Positions 17,130-26,421 of a stretch of 64,000 bases of DNA are shown piece by piece. How positions within the stretch are numbered: the first letter of the stretch is position 1; each line of letters begins with the position of its first letter. Source of the DNA: an uncultured Clostridium sp. (GTDB taxonomy: Bacteria; Bacillota; Clostridia; Lachnospirales; Lachnospiraceae); the NCBI GenBank assembly GCA_946553025.1, contig CAMNRM010000001.1, positions 1-64,000 on the forward strand, in the 5' to 3' direction. A program made the translations under genes and the position numbers. The notes under the pieces were generated by a model. The model was not told where the DNA came from and made no database searches. It was given only the letters and a program-made list of their open reading frames with translations.

Positions 17130-18779
17130 TTACTCTTCCACTAACGCCACCTTATCCTTCACCATCGCCGTCAAAATCTCCTCTGCCCGGCTCATTCCCG
17201 TAGCTTCCAGGCTGGCGATCATGGCATCATAGTTGGCATCAAACGCCTCCGGCTTTCCAATCACACAGGTAATCAAACTCGACCAGGCCACCTCATCCAG
17301 CTTATTGTTCAAACCCGTAAACTCTGCCGGCATAACGTAAGCCCAAATCGGCGGAAATTCCGGGATTTCAAACTCCTCCTTCTGCGGGAAAATATCCAGC
17401 AAAAGATCCACTCCCCAAGCCTCACATGCCGCCTTCTGCTCCTCATTATACTCTGCAATTACCGCTTCCTTGCTTGCCGTCGTATAGGGATTTCCCGTGG
17501 CATCCAGCATACCTGTACCATAGGCCGGGAAGGGGAAATTATAGCGTCCCACACCCGTTTCTTTCTTATAATTCTGGTTGGCGCTTGACTCCTCGATCTC
17601 CTCCGGCGTGCGGTATCTCTTCCCGTTTTCATCCACAAAATAGTTGACATCTTTAATTCCCCAATTCGTCAGCACCTGGCCTTCATCCGAGCACAGGTAG
17701 TCGATAAATTTAATCGCCTCCACCGGATATTTGCACGCTGTAGTGATCGCCACGCCCTGACCAACCACAAGACCCTGATCCATTAAAAGAGGGCACTTGA
17801 CATCTTCATTCATCGTCATAGGAAGCGGCGCATAAGTCTTTCCCAGCTTGCCGTCGGATTTTAATACCCGCTCTGCATCCTCATAATCCCAGTCCGTATC
17901 AAACAGGGCCAGCACACGCCCCGAAGAGATTTTGGCAATGTAATCCTCATGGGTCTGGGTAGCAAATTCAGGATCTAATATGCCTTCATTGTACATCCGG
18001 TTCATCCAGCGGAAATACTCTCTCTCCTCGTCCGAACGGAACTTATACACTGCGTTATAGTTCTCATCAACCAGCCATTGTCCGTTATCCGGTTCACCGT
18101 TGGCAATTGTTCCGGCGGGATTTCCCAGAGTGATCATCCAGTGCCAGTCCGAGGCCGATAAGGTAAAGCCAATGGTGGAAAGTCCTTTATCTGTCGTCGG
18201 ATGTGCGGCAATATAATCCTTGAGCATCTTTTCCAGTTCATCTAAGGTTCTTGGAACCTCATAGTTATTTTCTTTTAATACATCCCACTGGATCTGCGCG
18301 GTTCCTGAACTTTTATAATTCTCAGAACCAATAGCGTAAGATGACAGCTGGTAAATCGACGGATCTTCCTTGGAGTATTTAAGTTTATCAAACTGATCGC
18401 CGTAAAGCTTTTTAATATTCGGCCCGTATTCTTCAATTAAATCCGTTAAATCCAATAACGCGCCCGCGTCGATTAAACTGGCGGCGTCGCCCTTTGCATA
18501 AATAATATCCGGGAAATTCTGCTCGGCAATCATTAAGGCAACCTTCATATCCTGAGCCGCCACCGGGTAATCAATCTTTAAACGGACACCCGTCGCCTCG
18601 GTAATGGCTTTGGCTACGGCATTATCCCATAGATCCTCTTCGCCGTCTGCATTATAAAATTCCAGTTCCAGGACGCCGTCCTCGCCAATCTGGCTTTCCT
18701 CCTTGGGGGAACAGCCTGCCATCATCCCCGCACACAGGGCAGCAGCCAGGGCAAAAGCGCCTATTCTTCTTTTTATCAT
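17130..18779 (-). CDS. Extracellular sugar-binding lipoprotein (LplA type)
   Basis: Binding protein of 549 residues, the longer size typical of LplA/YtcQ-type proteins paired with YteP/YtcP permeases. The leader ends in MAGC with the lipidated Cys at residue 23. The start has AGGAGG upstream. It is third in the order permease, permease, binding protein on the minus strand. A palindromic repeat (18805-18830) lies in the 75-bp spacer before it. The ligand is likely an oligosaccharide given the GH43 and GH42 neighbours, which is inference. Confidence 0.9.
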   Translation of the reverse strand: MIKRRIGAFALAAALCAGMMAGCSPKEESQIGEDGVLELEFYNADGEEDLWDNAVAKAITEATGVRLKIDYPVAAQDMKVALMIAEQNFPDIIYAKGDAASLIDAGALLDLTDLIEEYGPNIKKLYGDQFDKLKYSKEDPSIYQLSSYAIGSENYKSSGTAQIQWDVLKENNYEVPRTLDELEKMLKDYIAAHPTTDKGLSTIGFTLSASDWHWMITLGNPAGTIANGEPDNGQWLVDENYNAVYKFRSDEEREYFRWMNRMYNEGILDPEFATQTHEDYIAKISSGRVLALFDTDWDYEDAERVLKSDGKLGKTYAPLPMTMNEDVKCPLLMDQGLVVGQGVAITTACKYPVEAIKFIDYLCSDEGQVLTNWGIKDVNYFVDENGKRYRTPEEIEESSANQNYKKETGVGRYNFPFPAYGTGMLDATGNPYTTASKEAVIAEYNEEQKAACEAWGVDLLLDIFPQKEEFEIPEFPPIWAYVMPAEFTGLNNKLDEVAWSSLITCVIGKPEAFDANYDAMIASLEATGMSRAEEILTAMVKDKVALVEE

Positions 18780-18804
18780 TATCCTTTTCCTCCTTTCATG
18801 TTGC

Positions 18805-18830
18805 GCTACTGTTCACACGTTCACAGTAAC
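18805..18830. repeat. Dispersed palindrome, copy A
   Basis: GCTACTGT and ACAGTAAC arms around TCACACGTTC. It is one of five related copies in this window, in the spacer between permease and binding-protein genes. Confidence 0.75.
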
Positions 18831-18854
18831 CATGTTACGCTTCACATGCTCCCA

Positions 18855-19730
18855 TCAGTCTTTCACAGCTCCTAAGGTCATGCCGCCTACGAAATACTTT
18901 TGTAAGAACGGATAAACCACCAGGATTGGAACGGTTGCAACCACGGTTACTGCCATGCGCACCGACATCGGGGAAACAGTGTTTGCCACCTGTCCAAGTG
19001 CGGCTGCGTGAGGATCGACCTTGATCTGCGCACTCTCCATAATCTCGTACAGAACGTACTGCAGGGTGGGCAGTTCACGCGCATAGAGATAAGTGTCCAT
19101 AAAGGAGTTCCACTGTCCCACGGCGATAAATAAAGCCACCGTAGCCAGAACCGGCTTGCACAGAGGAAGAATAACCTTCAGCCAAATCGTAAAGTCATTC
19201 GCCCCGTCAATCTTTGCCGCTTCCTGTAATGCTAAAGGCATACCTTCGATAAAGGAGCGCACCAGGATAACATTATAAACCCAAATCAGGCCGGGGATAA
19301 TGTATACCCAGAAGTTATTTCCCATGCGCAGCGTCCGCATAATTAAGAGGTATTCAGGAATCATACCGCCGCTGACGTACATGGTTACGATGAAAATAAT
19401 GGTGAAGGATTTGTTAAAATAAAAGTCTTTCCGGCTTAATACATAGGCAAGCATTGCCGTAAAAACCACTCCAAGACCCGTGCCGACTAAGGTCTTTACC
19501 ACCGACATAATCATCGGCTGCATCATATTATTTTCCGAAAAAATATACTTATAATTGGCTAAGGTAAACTGTCTTGGAATAACGAAATTAACGTTTCGCA
19601 TGGTATCCATCGGGTCATTTAAGGAGATGGCAAGTACGTTTAAAAACGGATAAACCGTCATCACAATCATACCGCAAAACAGTACCATAAGTATGTAGTC
19701 AAATGCTGTTTTCCTGCTTTCTATCTTCAT
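18855..19730 (-). CDS. ABC sugar permease (LplC/YtcP type)
   Basis: Inner-membrane permease of 291 residues with six predicted membrane segments and the cytoplasmic EAA loop EAAKIDGAND that docks the ATPase. It partners the adjacent LplB-type permease and the binding protein. No ATPase gene is nearby; CUT1 systems in Firmicutes usually share a single MsmX-type ATPase encoded elsewhere. The start at 19730 has AGGAGGGG upstream, and it is 12 bp from the upstream permease. Confidence 0.92.
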   Translation of the reverse strand: MKIESRKTAFDYILMVLFCGMIVMTVYPFLNVLAISLNDPMDTMRNVNFVIPRQFTLANYKYIFSENNMMQPMIMSVVKTLVGTGLGVVFTAMLAYVLSRKDFYFNKSFTIIFIVTMYVSGGMIPEYLLIMRTLRMGNNFWVYIIPGLIWVYNVILVRSFIEGMPLALQEAAKIDGANDFTIWLKVILPLCKPVLATVALFIAVGQWNSFMDTYLYARELPTLQYVLYEIMESAQIKVDPHAAALGQVANTVSPMSVRMAVTVVATVPILVVYPFLQKYFVGGMTLGAVKD

Positions 19731-19742
19731 CCTTATCCCCTC

Positions 19743-20678
19743 CTATACCAGTTTGCTTTCGCCGACCATGCCTGCGACCTTATTGGCAATAAACAAAAGA
19801 ATCAGGCCGACCACCGACTGGAACATACCGATTGCCGTACCAAGACCGTAGTTATTCGAGCCGATACCGCGGATATAGGCGAACCAGGAAAGTACCATGG
19901 CATGGTCCTGAACAATACCGTTGCTTAACAGCATCTGGCGCTCCATGCCGACATTTAACGCGCTTCCCACGCTCATAATCAGCAGAACAATCGCCGTGGG
20001 CTTGATGCCGGGAAGGGTGATATGCCACATCTGCTGGAAGCGGTTAGCCCCATCTACCTTTGCCGCTTCGTAGATACCCTGGTCGATTCCTGCCATCGCG
20101 GAAAGGTAGAGAATCGCGTCCCAGCCGACCTCTTTCCACACGTTGATAAAGCAGACAACGATCCAGAACAGCGGGGAGTTGGTGGACATCAGATGCAGGT
20201 TTACCCCGAACATGGTTTCCATCGCACCGCCGTCATTTAAGAGCATTTTGGCAATGCTGGCGATGATAACCCAGGACACGAAATGAGGAAGATAGGATAC
20301 GGTCTGGGTAAGCTTTTTAAAGCCCTGCATACGGATTTCATTTAAGAACAGGGCAAAGATAATGGCGGCTGCCGTGCCGATCAGGATGCCCATAATGCTG
20401 ATGCCGATGGTATTGATCATGGTCTGGGCGAAAAGGCGGTCGGTAAATGCCTGAATAAAATTGTCAAAACCGATGAATTTTCTCTCCCATATCGGCTTGG
20501 CAAAGGATTTAGGCACCACTTCCTGAAACGCCATCGTCCAGCCCCACAGCGGGACATACTTGAAAATAAACAGCCAGATCAGAAACGGAACGGACATAGC
20601 CAGCAGATAGCGCTGCTTCCACATTAATTCCATACTGAATGGCTGTCTGGTTTTTTTGTTGCTTTTTGGTTTTTTCAT
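19743..20678 (-). CDS. ABC sugar permease (LplB/YteP type)
   Basis: Permease of 311 residues with six membrane segments and the EAA motif EAAKVDGANR. A basic N-terminal extension precedes the first segment, as in the LplB group. The start at 20678 follows GGGAGG by 10 nt; an overlapping upstream ATG reaches a stop after two codons. It is first in the permease-permease-binding protein operon and lies 139 bp after the sensor kinase gene. Confidence 0.92.
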   Translation of the reverse strand: MKKPKSNKKTRQPFSMELMWKQRYLLAMSVPFLIWLFIFKYVPLWGWTMAFQEVVPKSFAKPIWERKFIGFDNFIQAFTDRLFAQTMINTIGISIMGILIGTAAAIIFALFLNEIRMQGFKKLTQTVSYLPHFVSWVIIASIAKMLLNDGGAMETMFGVNLHLMSTNSPLFWIVVCFINVWKEVGWDAILYLSAMAGIDQGIYEAAKVDGANRFQQMWHITLPGIKPTAIVLLIMSVGSALNVGMERQMLLSNGIVQDHAMVLSWFAYIRGIGSNNYGLGTAIGMFQSVVGLILLFIANKVAGMVGESKLV

Positions 20679-20707
20679 CCCATGATTACCTCCCGTTTTT
20701 TTCTTTT

Positions 20708-20713
20708 ATTATA
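20708..20713 (-). promoter_or_regulatory. Possible -10 box of permease operon
   Basis: TATAAT on the minus strand lies 30 bp before the first permease gene, without a clear -35 box. This fits an operon activated by an AraC-type response regulator. Confidence 0.4.
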
Positions 20714-20817
20714 AAAACGGAAGGCAAAAATAAATACCCTGAAATTCAGACCTTTTTTCCCCTGATTTTTAGTGGAAATGTCACCCTTTTTTCCTTATTT
20801 TTTGTAACATTCATCCA

Positions 20818-22620
20818 TTATTCCGCAGGGATACGGATCACAATCCTGGTCATTTTTCCTTCAATACTGCTGATAGTCAGCCCGTAATTTTCCCCGTATT
20901 TTAAGCGCAGACGCTGGTGGACATTGGACACGCCGATATGGGTGCGGTTTAAATTCCGGCTCTCCATCTCCTTTTGAACCTCTAAAAGACGCTCCTTGCT
21001 GATGCCCAGACCGTCATCCTCAACGGCAATCAAAATCTCACCTTCCACGCGCTCCACCTCAATCAGAATATGACCAATCCCCTCCTTGGTTTCCAGCCCG
21101 TGGATAATGGAATTTTCCACAATCGGCTGCAAAATCAGGGGAAGGACGCGGTATTCCTGCAGGTTTTCAGGAAGCCGGATCTGATACTGTATTCTCTCTT
21201 CAAAACGGTACTGCTGGATTTTTAAATAGGATTCCACCAGTTCGACTTCTTCCCGGATACTGACATCCTGACCGCCTGCCCGCAGGTTTTTGCGCAGGAT
21301 CTTTGCCAGCATTTTTACCAGTTCTTCAATCTCTGCCTGGTGATTAATCCTTGCCTTCATGCGTATGGTTTCCAGGGTATTATACAGAAAATGCGGGTTA
21401 ATCTGGCTTGCCAGAACCTTAAATTCCGCCTCCCTCTGCTGGGTTTTTAACTGCTCTGCATGAAGGCGTTCCTGATAAATCTCGGCTAACAGGTGCTGGA
21501 TATCGCCGATCATTGTCCCCAGATAACCGTACAGATCGCTGATCTCGTCGCTTCCTCCCAGACTTGGCTTTAAGTCAAAATTTCCGGTTGCTGCCCTCTG
21601 CATCTGGCTTCTGAACTGATTTACCCGGGCGCTGAAGGACTGGGAAAACAGCCGGATAAGCACCACCGAAAGCAAAACACTGATAAAAAAGATAATTACA
21701 CTCCGACTGATTTGGTGCACGGTCTGCTGTAAGATATCCGAATAGGCTTTTAATCCCACAATCTGTAAAATATCCTCGGATTCCCCAAGACGCATGGTAT
21801 AACAGGTAATCACATAGTCTTTTCCGTCAAGCTCCAGCCCGCCCTGGGCGATTCCCGGACTGCTCCAGGCGGAAAGTTCATCGGATATTTCAGAAAGCAA
21901 AAAGGCTTCCCCGCAGGAAATAATCTCCTGATCGCGGTTTAATACCATCACCGTCGGACTGGTGCGGCTGGAAAGCTGTTCCCTCAGCCGTTCCTTCCGA
22001 AGATACATTGCCATTACACCCACAGGCTCGCTCTTTCTGGTCTTTAACAGGCGGGTGAGCACCAGAGTATCTTCATGATTTAATGCCAGCGGAAGCGGCA
22101 TTCTCTGCCACGCAGCACCGCCGTCCTGTCCGCTGACCCTCTTATACCACGGCTCGTTTCGGACGCCTTCATCCACCCTGCGGAAATGGGCATTTTCGAC
22201 AATTGTATCATTCTCCAGATAAATACTGACCCAGGTCACCATACGATTATAAAAATTTCCGAAATCCTCAAATTCCGTGTAGGCATGGTAATCATTCACG
22301 ATCTCCTGATATTCCCTGTACTTCTTCCTGGAAATTTCCTCAAGTTTTTCGTTAAAATAAAAGGTTTTTGAGGCGGTGTTAATGGTATTTAACAATTCCT
22401 CCGTTTCACTCCCCAGAAGCTCCAGTTCCACCATCTCCGCCTGCTTTGCCTGAGCAATTAACAGCCGGTTCGTCCCCAGAATCAGATAAATCCCGATAAA
22501 AAGCATGGGCAGAATCCCGCCGATAATATAGAGCAGAAACATCTTTTCCCGAAGCTTCATGGCAAAAAAACGGGCAAATATCGTATGAAATTGTTCCTTT
22601 ACAGCTTTTATTGCTTTCAA
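20818..22620 (-). CDS. YesM-type sensor histidine kinase without adjacent regulator
   Basis: Sensor kinase of 600 residues if it starts at the TTG at 22620, which overlaps the GH43 stop as TTGA and has GGAG upstream. An internal ATG at 22560 has no site. It has a membrane segment at about residues 27-48, an extracellular sensor region, a second membrane segment, HAMP, then the His_kinase motif SQINPHFLYNTLE and a GHKL ATPase domain with DDGLG. Such kinases sense sugars and phosphorylate an AraC-type regulator. No regulator gene follows; the nearest unpaired one is at 34099-35640. Translational coupling to GH43 supports a role in this locus. Confidence 0.88.
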   Translation of the reverse strand: MKAIKAVKEQFHTIFARFFAMKLREKMFLLYIIGGILPMLFIGIYLILGTNRLLIAQAKQAEMVELELLGSETEELLNTINTASKTFYFNEKLEEISRKKYREYQEIVNDYHAYTEFEDFGNFYNRMVTWVSIYLENDTIVENAHFRRVDEGVRNEPWYKRVSGQDGGAAWQRMPLPLALNHEDTLVLTRLLKTRKSEPVGVMAMYLRKERLREQLSSRTSPTVMVLNRDQEIISCGEAFLLSEISDELSAWSSPGIAQGGLELDGKDYVITCYTMRLGESEDILQIVGLKAYSDILQQTVHQISRSVIIFFISVLLSVVLIRLFSQSFSARVNQFRSQMQRAATGNFDLKPSLGGSDEISDLYGYLGTMIGDIQHLLAEIYQERLHAEQLKTQQREAEFKVLASQINPHFLYNTLETIRMKARINHQAEIEELVKMLAKILRKNLRAGGQDVSIREEVELVESYLKIQQYRFEERIQYQIRLPENLQEYRVLPLILQPIVENSIIHGLETKEGIGHILIEVERVEGEILIAVEDDGLGISKERLLEVQKEMESRNLNRTHIGVSNVHQRLRLKYGENYGLTISSIEGKMTRIVIRIPAE

Positions 22621-24227
22621 CTTTCTTCTCCCTGGTTTTTTCTGTCTTCCTGTTCCATCTCGTCCCAGGCTTTTTTCTGGCCTTCTGTTTTCTCCTGCAC
22701 ATCCACCTGGCGCTGTATCCACCGCAGTTGGGAAAAGCCTGCCCAGTTCCCGTCGGCGCAAAGCGCAGAAAAATCCACCGCATACAGCCCTGCCACTACG
22801 CCGGTAAACCCTCCGGCAGCTTCGGAAGACAGGTGTTTTGCTGCCGCCTTTCCCAGATAATGGGTTTTTCCTCCCGTAACCACCCAAAAACGATAAGCTT
22901 CATTATCCGAAACAATTTTTAAACCCGTTTTTTCTTCCTGCTCTAAGGAAATTTCATTAACAATCTGCTGTGCATCCCCGATGTGCAGGCGAAGAGCCGC
23001 CCGTTTTTCCCTGCCGTTCCATGTGCAGAATAAATCATAATGATGCTCTTCGTCCATATAGACCGTCACCCCGGCTTCCCGGCATTCTCCTTTTACTTCC
23101 ACCGAAAGACGGGTAAAAAACTCGGACTGGCGCACGGCGATAAAGGTGGGAGAATCCACATCACACAGCCTTACCGGCGTTCCCCGCAAATCCACGCCAT
23201 CCTTATGAAAACGATAATTTTCTTCCCTTTTATCGCGAAGATAGAGCCAGCGCGGATTATCTTTGACACAATCCTCCGGCATAAAATCATACTGGAAATC
23301 TGTCTTTTGTTCTCCGTTAAGAGGCAGCTTTTCCCGTGCGTGAACCGTCCCGTCCTCTCCGGCGCAAAACCAGCCGTCCTCCAGCCAGTCCACCCTGGTC
23401 AGAAACACCTCCCGCCCAAGATGATGAAACGGTAGCCATTGGTCTATCTGGCGAAAGCCCAGACAGACGATATAATATCTTCCGTCCGGCCCCTTAATCA
23501 AATCTCCGTGCCCGATGCCCTGGATAAGGCTCTGATCCCCGCCCAGGTTCCGATTGGTCAAAACAGGATTCTTCTGCCATCCCTCAAACGGCCCATAGGG
23601 TAATTTCGCCCTTGCATAGGTTACCATATGCCCGTACTCCGTGCCGCCCTCGGCTGCCATCAGGTAATACCAGCCGCCGATATGATACAGATGCGGCGCT
23701 TCCACATACCTTCCCCCGCTGCCATGCCAAATCACAACGCTTTTCGTCAGCTTTTCTCCGGTTTCAATGTCAATCTCACACTGCAGGATACAGGGATTTC
23801 CGTTCTCGTCCTTTCCATTGCTGGTAAAATAAACCCTTCCCTCATCAAATAAAAGCGACGGGTCAATCCCTTCCTGATCGACAAACACCGGCTCCGACCA
23901 TTCGTCGTAAATATCATCGGTATAAAGATAAAAATTTCTGCCAAGGGTATTATGGTTTGCTGCCATATAAAACCTTCCCTTATGATAGCGCAGCACAGGG
24001 GCAAACACCCCGCCCGAACTTGGCACCCGGCAGAGATCAATCTGCGTCTTTCTCGTTATGGCATGTCCTATCGGCTTCCAGTTGATGAAATCGCTGCTTT
24101 CAAACAGGGGAACACCCGGGAAATACTGGAAAGAACTGCAGGCAAGATAATACTTTCCATTCGCCTCACACACACTGGGATCAGGATAAAATCCCCGGAT
24201 AACGGGATTTTCTATGATTACACTCAT
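22617..24227 (-). CDS. GH43 beta-xylosidase/alpha-L-arabinofuranosidase
   Basis: Family 43 enzyme of 536 residues with a five-bladed propeller and a C-terminal beta-sandwich (GH43_C2). The catalytic set is visible: base Asp in GFYPDPSV, modulator Asp in GIDPSLLFD, and acid Glu in YVEAPHLY. There is no signal peptide, so it is probably intracellular. The start at 24227 has AGAAAGGA 8 nt upstream; the ATG at 24236 overlaps that site. The gene ends with an unusual Gln/Glu/Lys-rich tail that overlaps the kinase start. Activity on xylosides, arabinosides or both cannot be told apart from sequence alone. Confidence 0.88.
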   Translation of the reverse strand: MSVIIENPVIRGFYPDPSVCEANGKYYLACSSFQYFPGVPLFESSDFINWKPIGHAITRKTQIDLCRVPSSGGVFAPVLRYHKGRFYMAANHNTLGRNFYLYTDDIYDEWSEPVFVDQEGIDPSLLFDEGRVYFTSNGKDENGNPCILQCEIDIETGEKLTKSVVIWHGSGGRYVEAPHLYHIGGWYYLMAAEGGTEYGHMVTYARAKLPYGPFEGWQKNPVLTNRNLGGDQSLIQGIGHGDLIKGPDGRYYIVCLGFRQIDQWLPFHHLGREVFLTRVDWLEDGWFCAGEDGTVHAREKLPLNGEQKTDFQYDFMPEDCVKDNPRWLYLRDKREENYRFHKDGVDLRGTPVRLCDVDSPTFIAVRQSEFFTRLSVEVKGECREAGVTVYMDEEHHYDLFCTWNGREKRAALRLHIGDAQQIVNEISLEQEEKTGLKIVSDNEAYRFWVVTGGKTHYLGKAAAKHLSSEAAGGFTGVVAGLYAVDFSALCADGNWAGFSQLRWIQRQVDVQEKTEGQKKAWDEMEQEDRKNQGEES

Positions 24228-24269
24228 GGACGGCATCCTTTCTGTAAATAAAAATCATTGTAAGAGATA

Positions 24270-24275
24270 ATTATA
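24270..24275 (-). promoter_or_regulatory. Possible -10 box of GH43-kinase operon
   Basis: TATAAT on the minus strand about 45 bp before the GH43 start, with no convincing -35 box. Confidence 0.4.
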
Positions 24276-24369
24276 CCGCGAAATCCATCGTTATTCCACT
24301 ATAATTTTTATTCAGCGAACAACTTTCTGACTTTTACATTGATAACGCAAATTTACAGAATAAAATAAC

Positions 24370-24398
24370 TTGCAGGACACCGGGAATCCTTATATAAT
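24370..24398 (+). promoter_or_regulatory. Promoter of AAA-Uma2 gene
   Basis: TTGCAG, a 17-nt spacer and TATAAT lie about 40 bp before the start codon, so the gene has its own near-consensus promoter. Confidence 0.65.
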
Positions 24399-24439
24399 AA
24401 AAAAAATACAAGTTCGGTCAGAAAAGGAGGAGCCATAAA

Positions 24440-26113
24440 ATGAAGAAAATCTTTAACACCCATGGGGACTGCCAGCCGCAGCTGCACTACATGGTGGATC
24501 TCTCCAGCCGGCTGCAAAAGATAAAAGCCATGGTCGATGCCGGGCAGTATTTTACCATTAACCGGGCCAGGCAATACGGCAAAACAACGACGCTTCTGGC
24601 TCTTGGCGAATTTCTGCACGAAGATTATACCGTGATCAGCCTGGATTTCCAGCTTATCAGTCAGGCCGATTTTGAAACCGAAGAGCGGTTTGTTGCCGCA
24701 TTTTCCCGGGAAATTTTAGACAGTGCTGCCGATATCCCGGCTTCCATCCTTGACCGCCTCTCCTTCTTTGCCAAACTTCCGGCAGAAAATGAGAATATAA
24801 CCCTCTCGGTACTTTTCAAAACATTAATGGAATGGTGCAAAATCAGTACAAAGGAGCTGGTTCTGATTATTGATGAGGTGGACAATGCTTCCAATAATCA
24901 GGTATTTCTCGATTTTCTTTCCCAGCTTCGGGGCTATTACTTAAAAAGAAGGCGGATAAAAACGTTCCAATCGGTTATCTTAGCCAGCGTGTATGATATC
25001 AAAAGTATCCGTGGAAAAGTAAGTCTGGATGAAGCGCACAAGTTCAACAGCCCATGGAATATCGCTGCCGACTTCCTTGTGGATATGAATTTTTCGGAAA
25101 ATGAAATTGCAGGCATGTTGAGTGACTACGAAGATGACTGCCGAACCGGGATGGATATTCCTCTCATCGCCGGCCTGCTTTTTGCCTATACATCTGGTTA
25201 TCCGTTTCTGGTTTCGCAGTTGTGTAAGCTTATGGACGAACAGATCGCGGGCAGCCCGGAATTTCCCGATAAGCACTGCGCATGGACAAAGCCCGGATTT
25301 TTAGCTGCTGTCCGTATGTTGTTATCCGAATCCAATACCCTGTTTGATTCCCTACTTCAAAAGCTTGAGGACTACCCGGAATTAAGCCAGCTTCTTCAGG
25401 ATTTACTGTTTAAAGGCCAGGAAATTTCCTATTCCATCGGTGTTCGCTCTATCGAAATTGCCCTGATGTTTGGTTTTGTAAAAATTTCCGCCAGCCAGGT
25501 ACTTATCGCCAACCGGATATTTGAAACCTTACTGTATAATCATTTCCTGATTTTACCTAAAATGCAGAAGAATGCTATGATTACTACCTTAGAAGAATAT
25601 GAAGCATTTCCCGAAGATGCACGGGCAGAAATTTTTGATGGTCAAATCTATTATATGGCAAGTCCGTCACAGGAACATCAAACCATTTCCACGGAACTGA
25701 CCACCATAATCAATTCCTATATCAAAAACAGCAAAGGCCCATGCAAAGTTTTCCATGCGCCATTTGATGTAAAACTTTCTGATAAGCCGCTTACCATTGT
25801 CCAGCCCGATCTTATGATTGTGTGTAATAAAAACAAACTGGATGGAAAACGCTGTAATGGTGCCCCTGATTTTATCATTGAAATTATATCTCCCGGCAAT
25901 CCGTCCGATGATTACATCCGAAAACTCTATTACTATAAAAATGCCGGTGTACGCGAATATTGGATCGTCGATCCCCGCCGCAAAATTGTAACGGTAAACT
26001 ATTTTGAGGGAAATAAGCTAAATATTCAGTATTCCTTCGACTCTACCATTAAAGTTAATATTTACAATGATCTGCTCATTAATTTTTCTGAAATCGCTGA
26101 ACTTTTAGGCTGA
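24440..26113 (+). CDS. AAA-like ATPase fused to Uma2-type nuclease domain
   Basis: Protein of 557 residues in two parts. Residues about 1-370 match AAA_35-type ATPases common in Lachnospiraceae (Walker A in NRARQYGKTTTL, Walker B LVLIIDEVD, NSPWNIAADF). Those usually end in a PD-(D/E)XK nuclease of another family. Here, from about residue 377 (MITTLEEYEAFPEDARAEIFDG), the sequence reads like a complete stand-alone Uma2/DUF820 nuclease, with catalytic-type residues in QPDLMIVC and PDFIIEIIS. The joint falls where a free-standing Uma2 protein would start, so this looks like a gene fusion. The role is unknown; such ATPases are often linked to mobile or stress-related loci. The start follows AAAGGAGGAG. 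Confidence 0.82.
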   Translation: MKKIFNTHGDCQPQLHYMVDLSSRLQKIKAMVDAGQYFTINRARQYGKTTTLLALGEFLHEDYTVISLDFQLISQADFETEERFVAAFSREILDSAADIPASILDRLSFFAKLPAENENITLSVLFKTLMEWCKISTKELVLIIDEVDNASNNQVFLDFLSQLRGYYLKRRRIKTFQSVILASVYDIKSIRGKVSLDEAHKFNSPWNIAADFLVDMNFSENEIAGMLSDYEDDCRTGMDIPLIAGLLFAYTSGYPFLVSQLCKLMDEQIAGSPEFPDKHCAWTKPGFLAAVRMLLSESNTLFDSLLQKLEDYPELSQLLQDLLFKGQEISYSIGVRSIEIALMFGFVKISASQVLIANRIFETLLYNHFLILPKMQKNAMITTLEEYEAFPEDARAEIFDGQIYYMASPSQEHQTISTELTTIINSYIKNSKGPCKVFHAPFDVKLSDKPLTIVQPDLMIVCNKNKLDGKRCNGAPDFIIEIISPGNPSDDYIRKLYYYKNAGVREYWIVDPRRKIVTVNYFEGNKLNIQYSFDSTIKVNIYNDLLINFSEIAELLG

Positions 26114-26119
26114 AATAAA

Positions 26120-26165
26120 AACCAGCGGCTGCAAGGCATCCATTTCTCCTTACAGCCGCCAGGTT
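26120..26165 (+). terminator. Hairpin after AAA-Uma2 gene
   Basis: AACCAGCGGCTG pairs with CAGCCGCCAGGTT (one bulge) immediately after the stop codon. The T run is weak. It also lies past the end of the convergent minus-strand gene and could serve both. Confidence 0.55.
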
Positions 26166-26184
26166 CTAATTATCTGCAAAACGC

Positions 26185-26421
26185 CTATTTTGCCTTCACA
26201 TCCACTTTATCCTCAACCTTCGTCAGCCAGAGTTCTTTGATCTGCCCGTCGTAAAATTCAATAACCAGCTTAATTTCGCCTTCCGCACATTCATTGAAAA
26301 AACTGTTATTCAGCACCAGTGCATCATCCTCCACATCAAATGCTTCAGAATTTTGCAGGTACTTCCACCAATTTCCTTTGACTCCCTTTTTCCTGTTTTT
26401 GGATTCACGGTCACAGACTTC
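26185..26421 (-). pseudogene. In-frame coding tail beyond the TAG stop of the repeat protein
   Basis: After the TAG at 26422-26424 the same frame stays open for 78 codons and reads as protein: GNWWKYLQNSEAF, then LVLNNSFFNECAEGEIKLV and LWLTKVED, ending at TAG 26185-26187. The stretch has coding character and no start or ribosome site of its own. I interpret it as the original C-terminal domain cut off by a nonsense mutation, or reached by readthrough. It resembles the second half of an X2-like beta-sandwich module, which is a tentative match. Confidence 0.55.

Noticed and set aside
20818-22887. The longer reading frame of the sensor kinase starting at 22887.
   Set aside because: It would overlap GH43 by 270 bp in another frame, its first 89 residues are Gly/Arg-rich and unlike the family, and a TTG with a good ribosome-binding site lies exactly at the GH43 stop.
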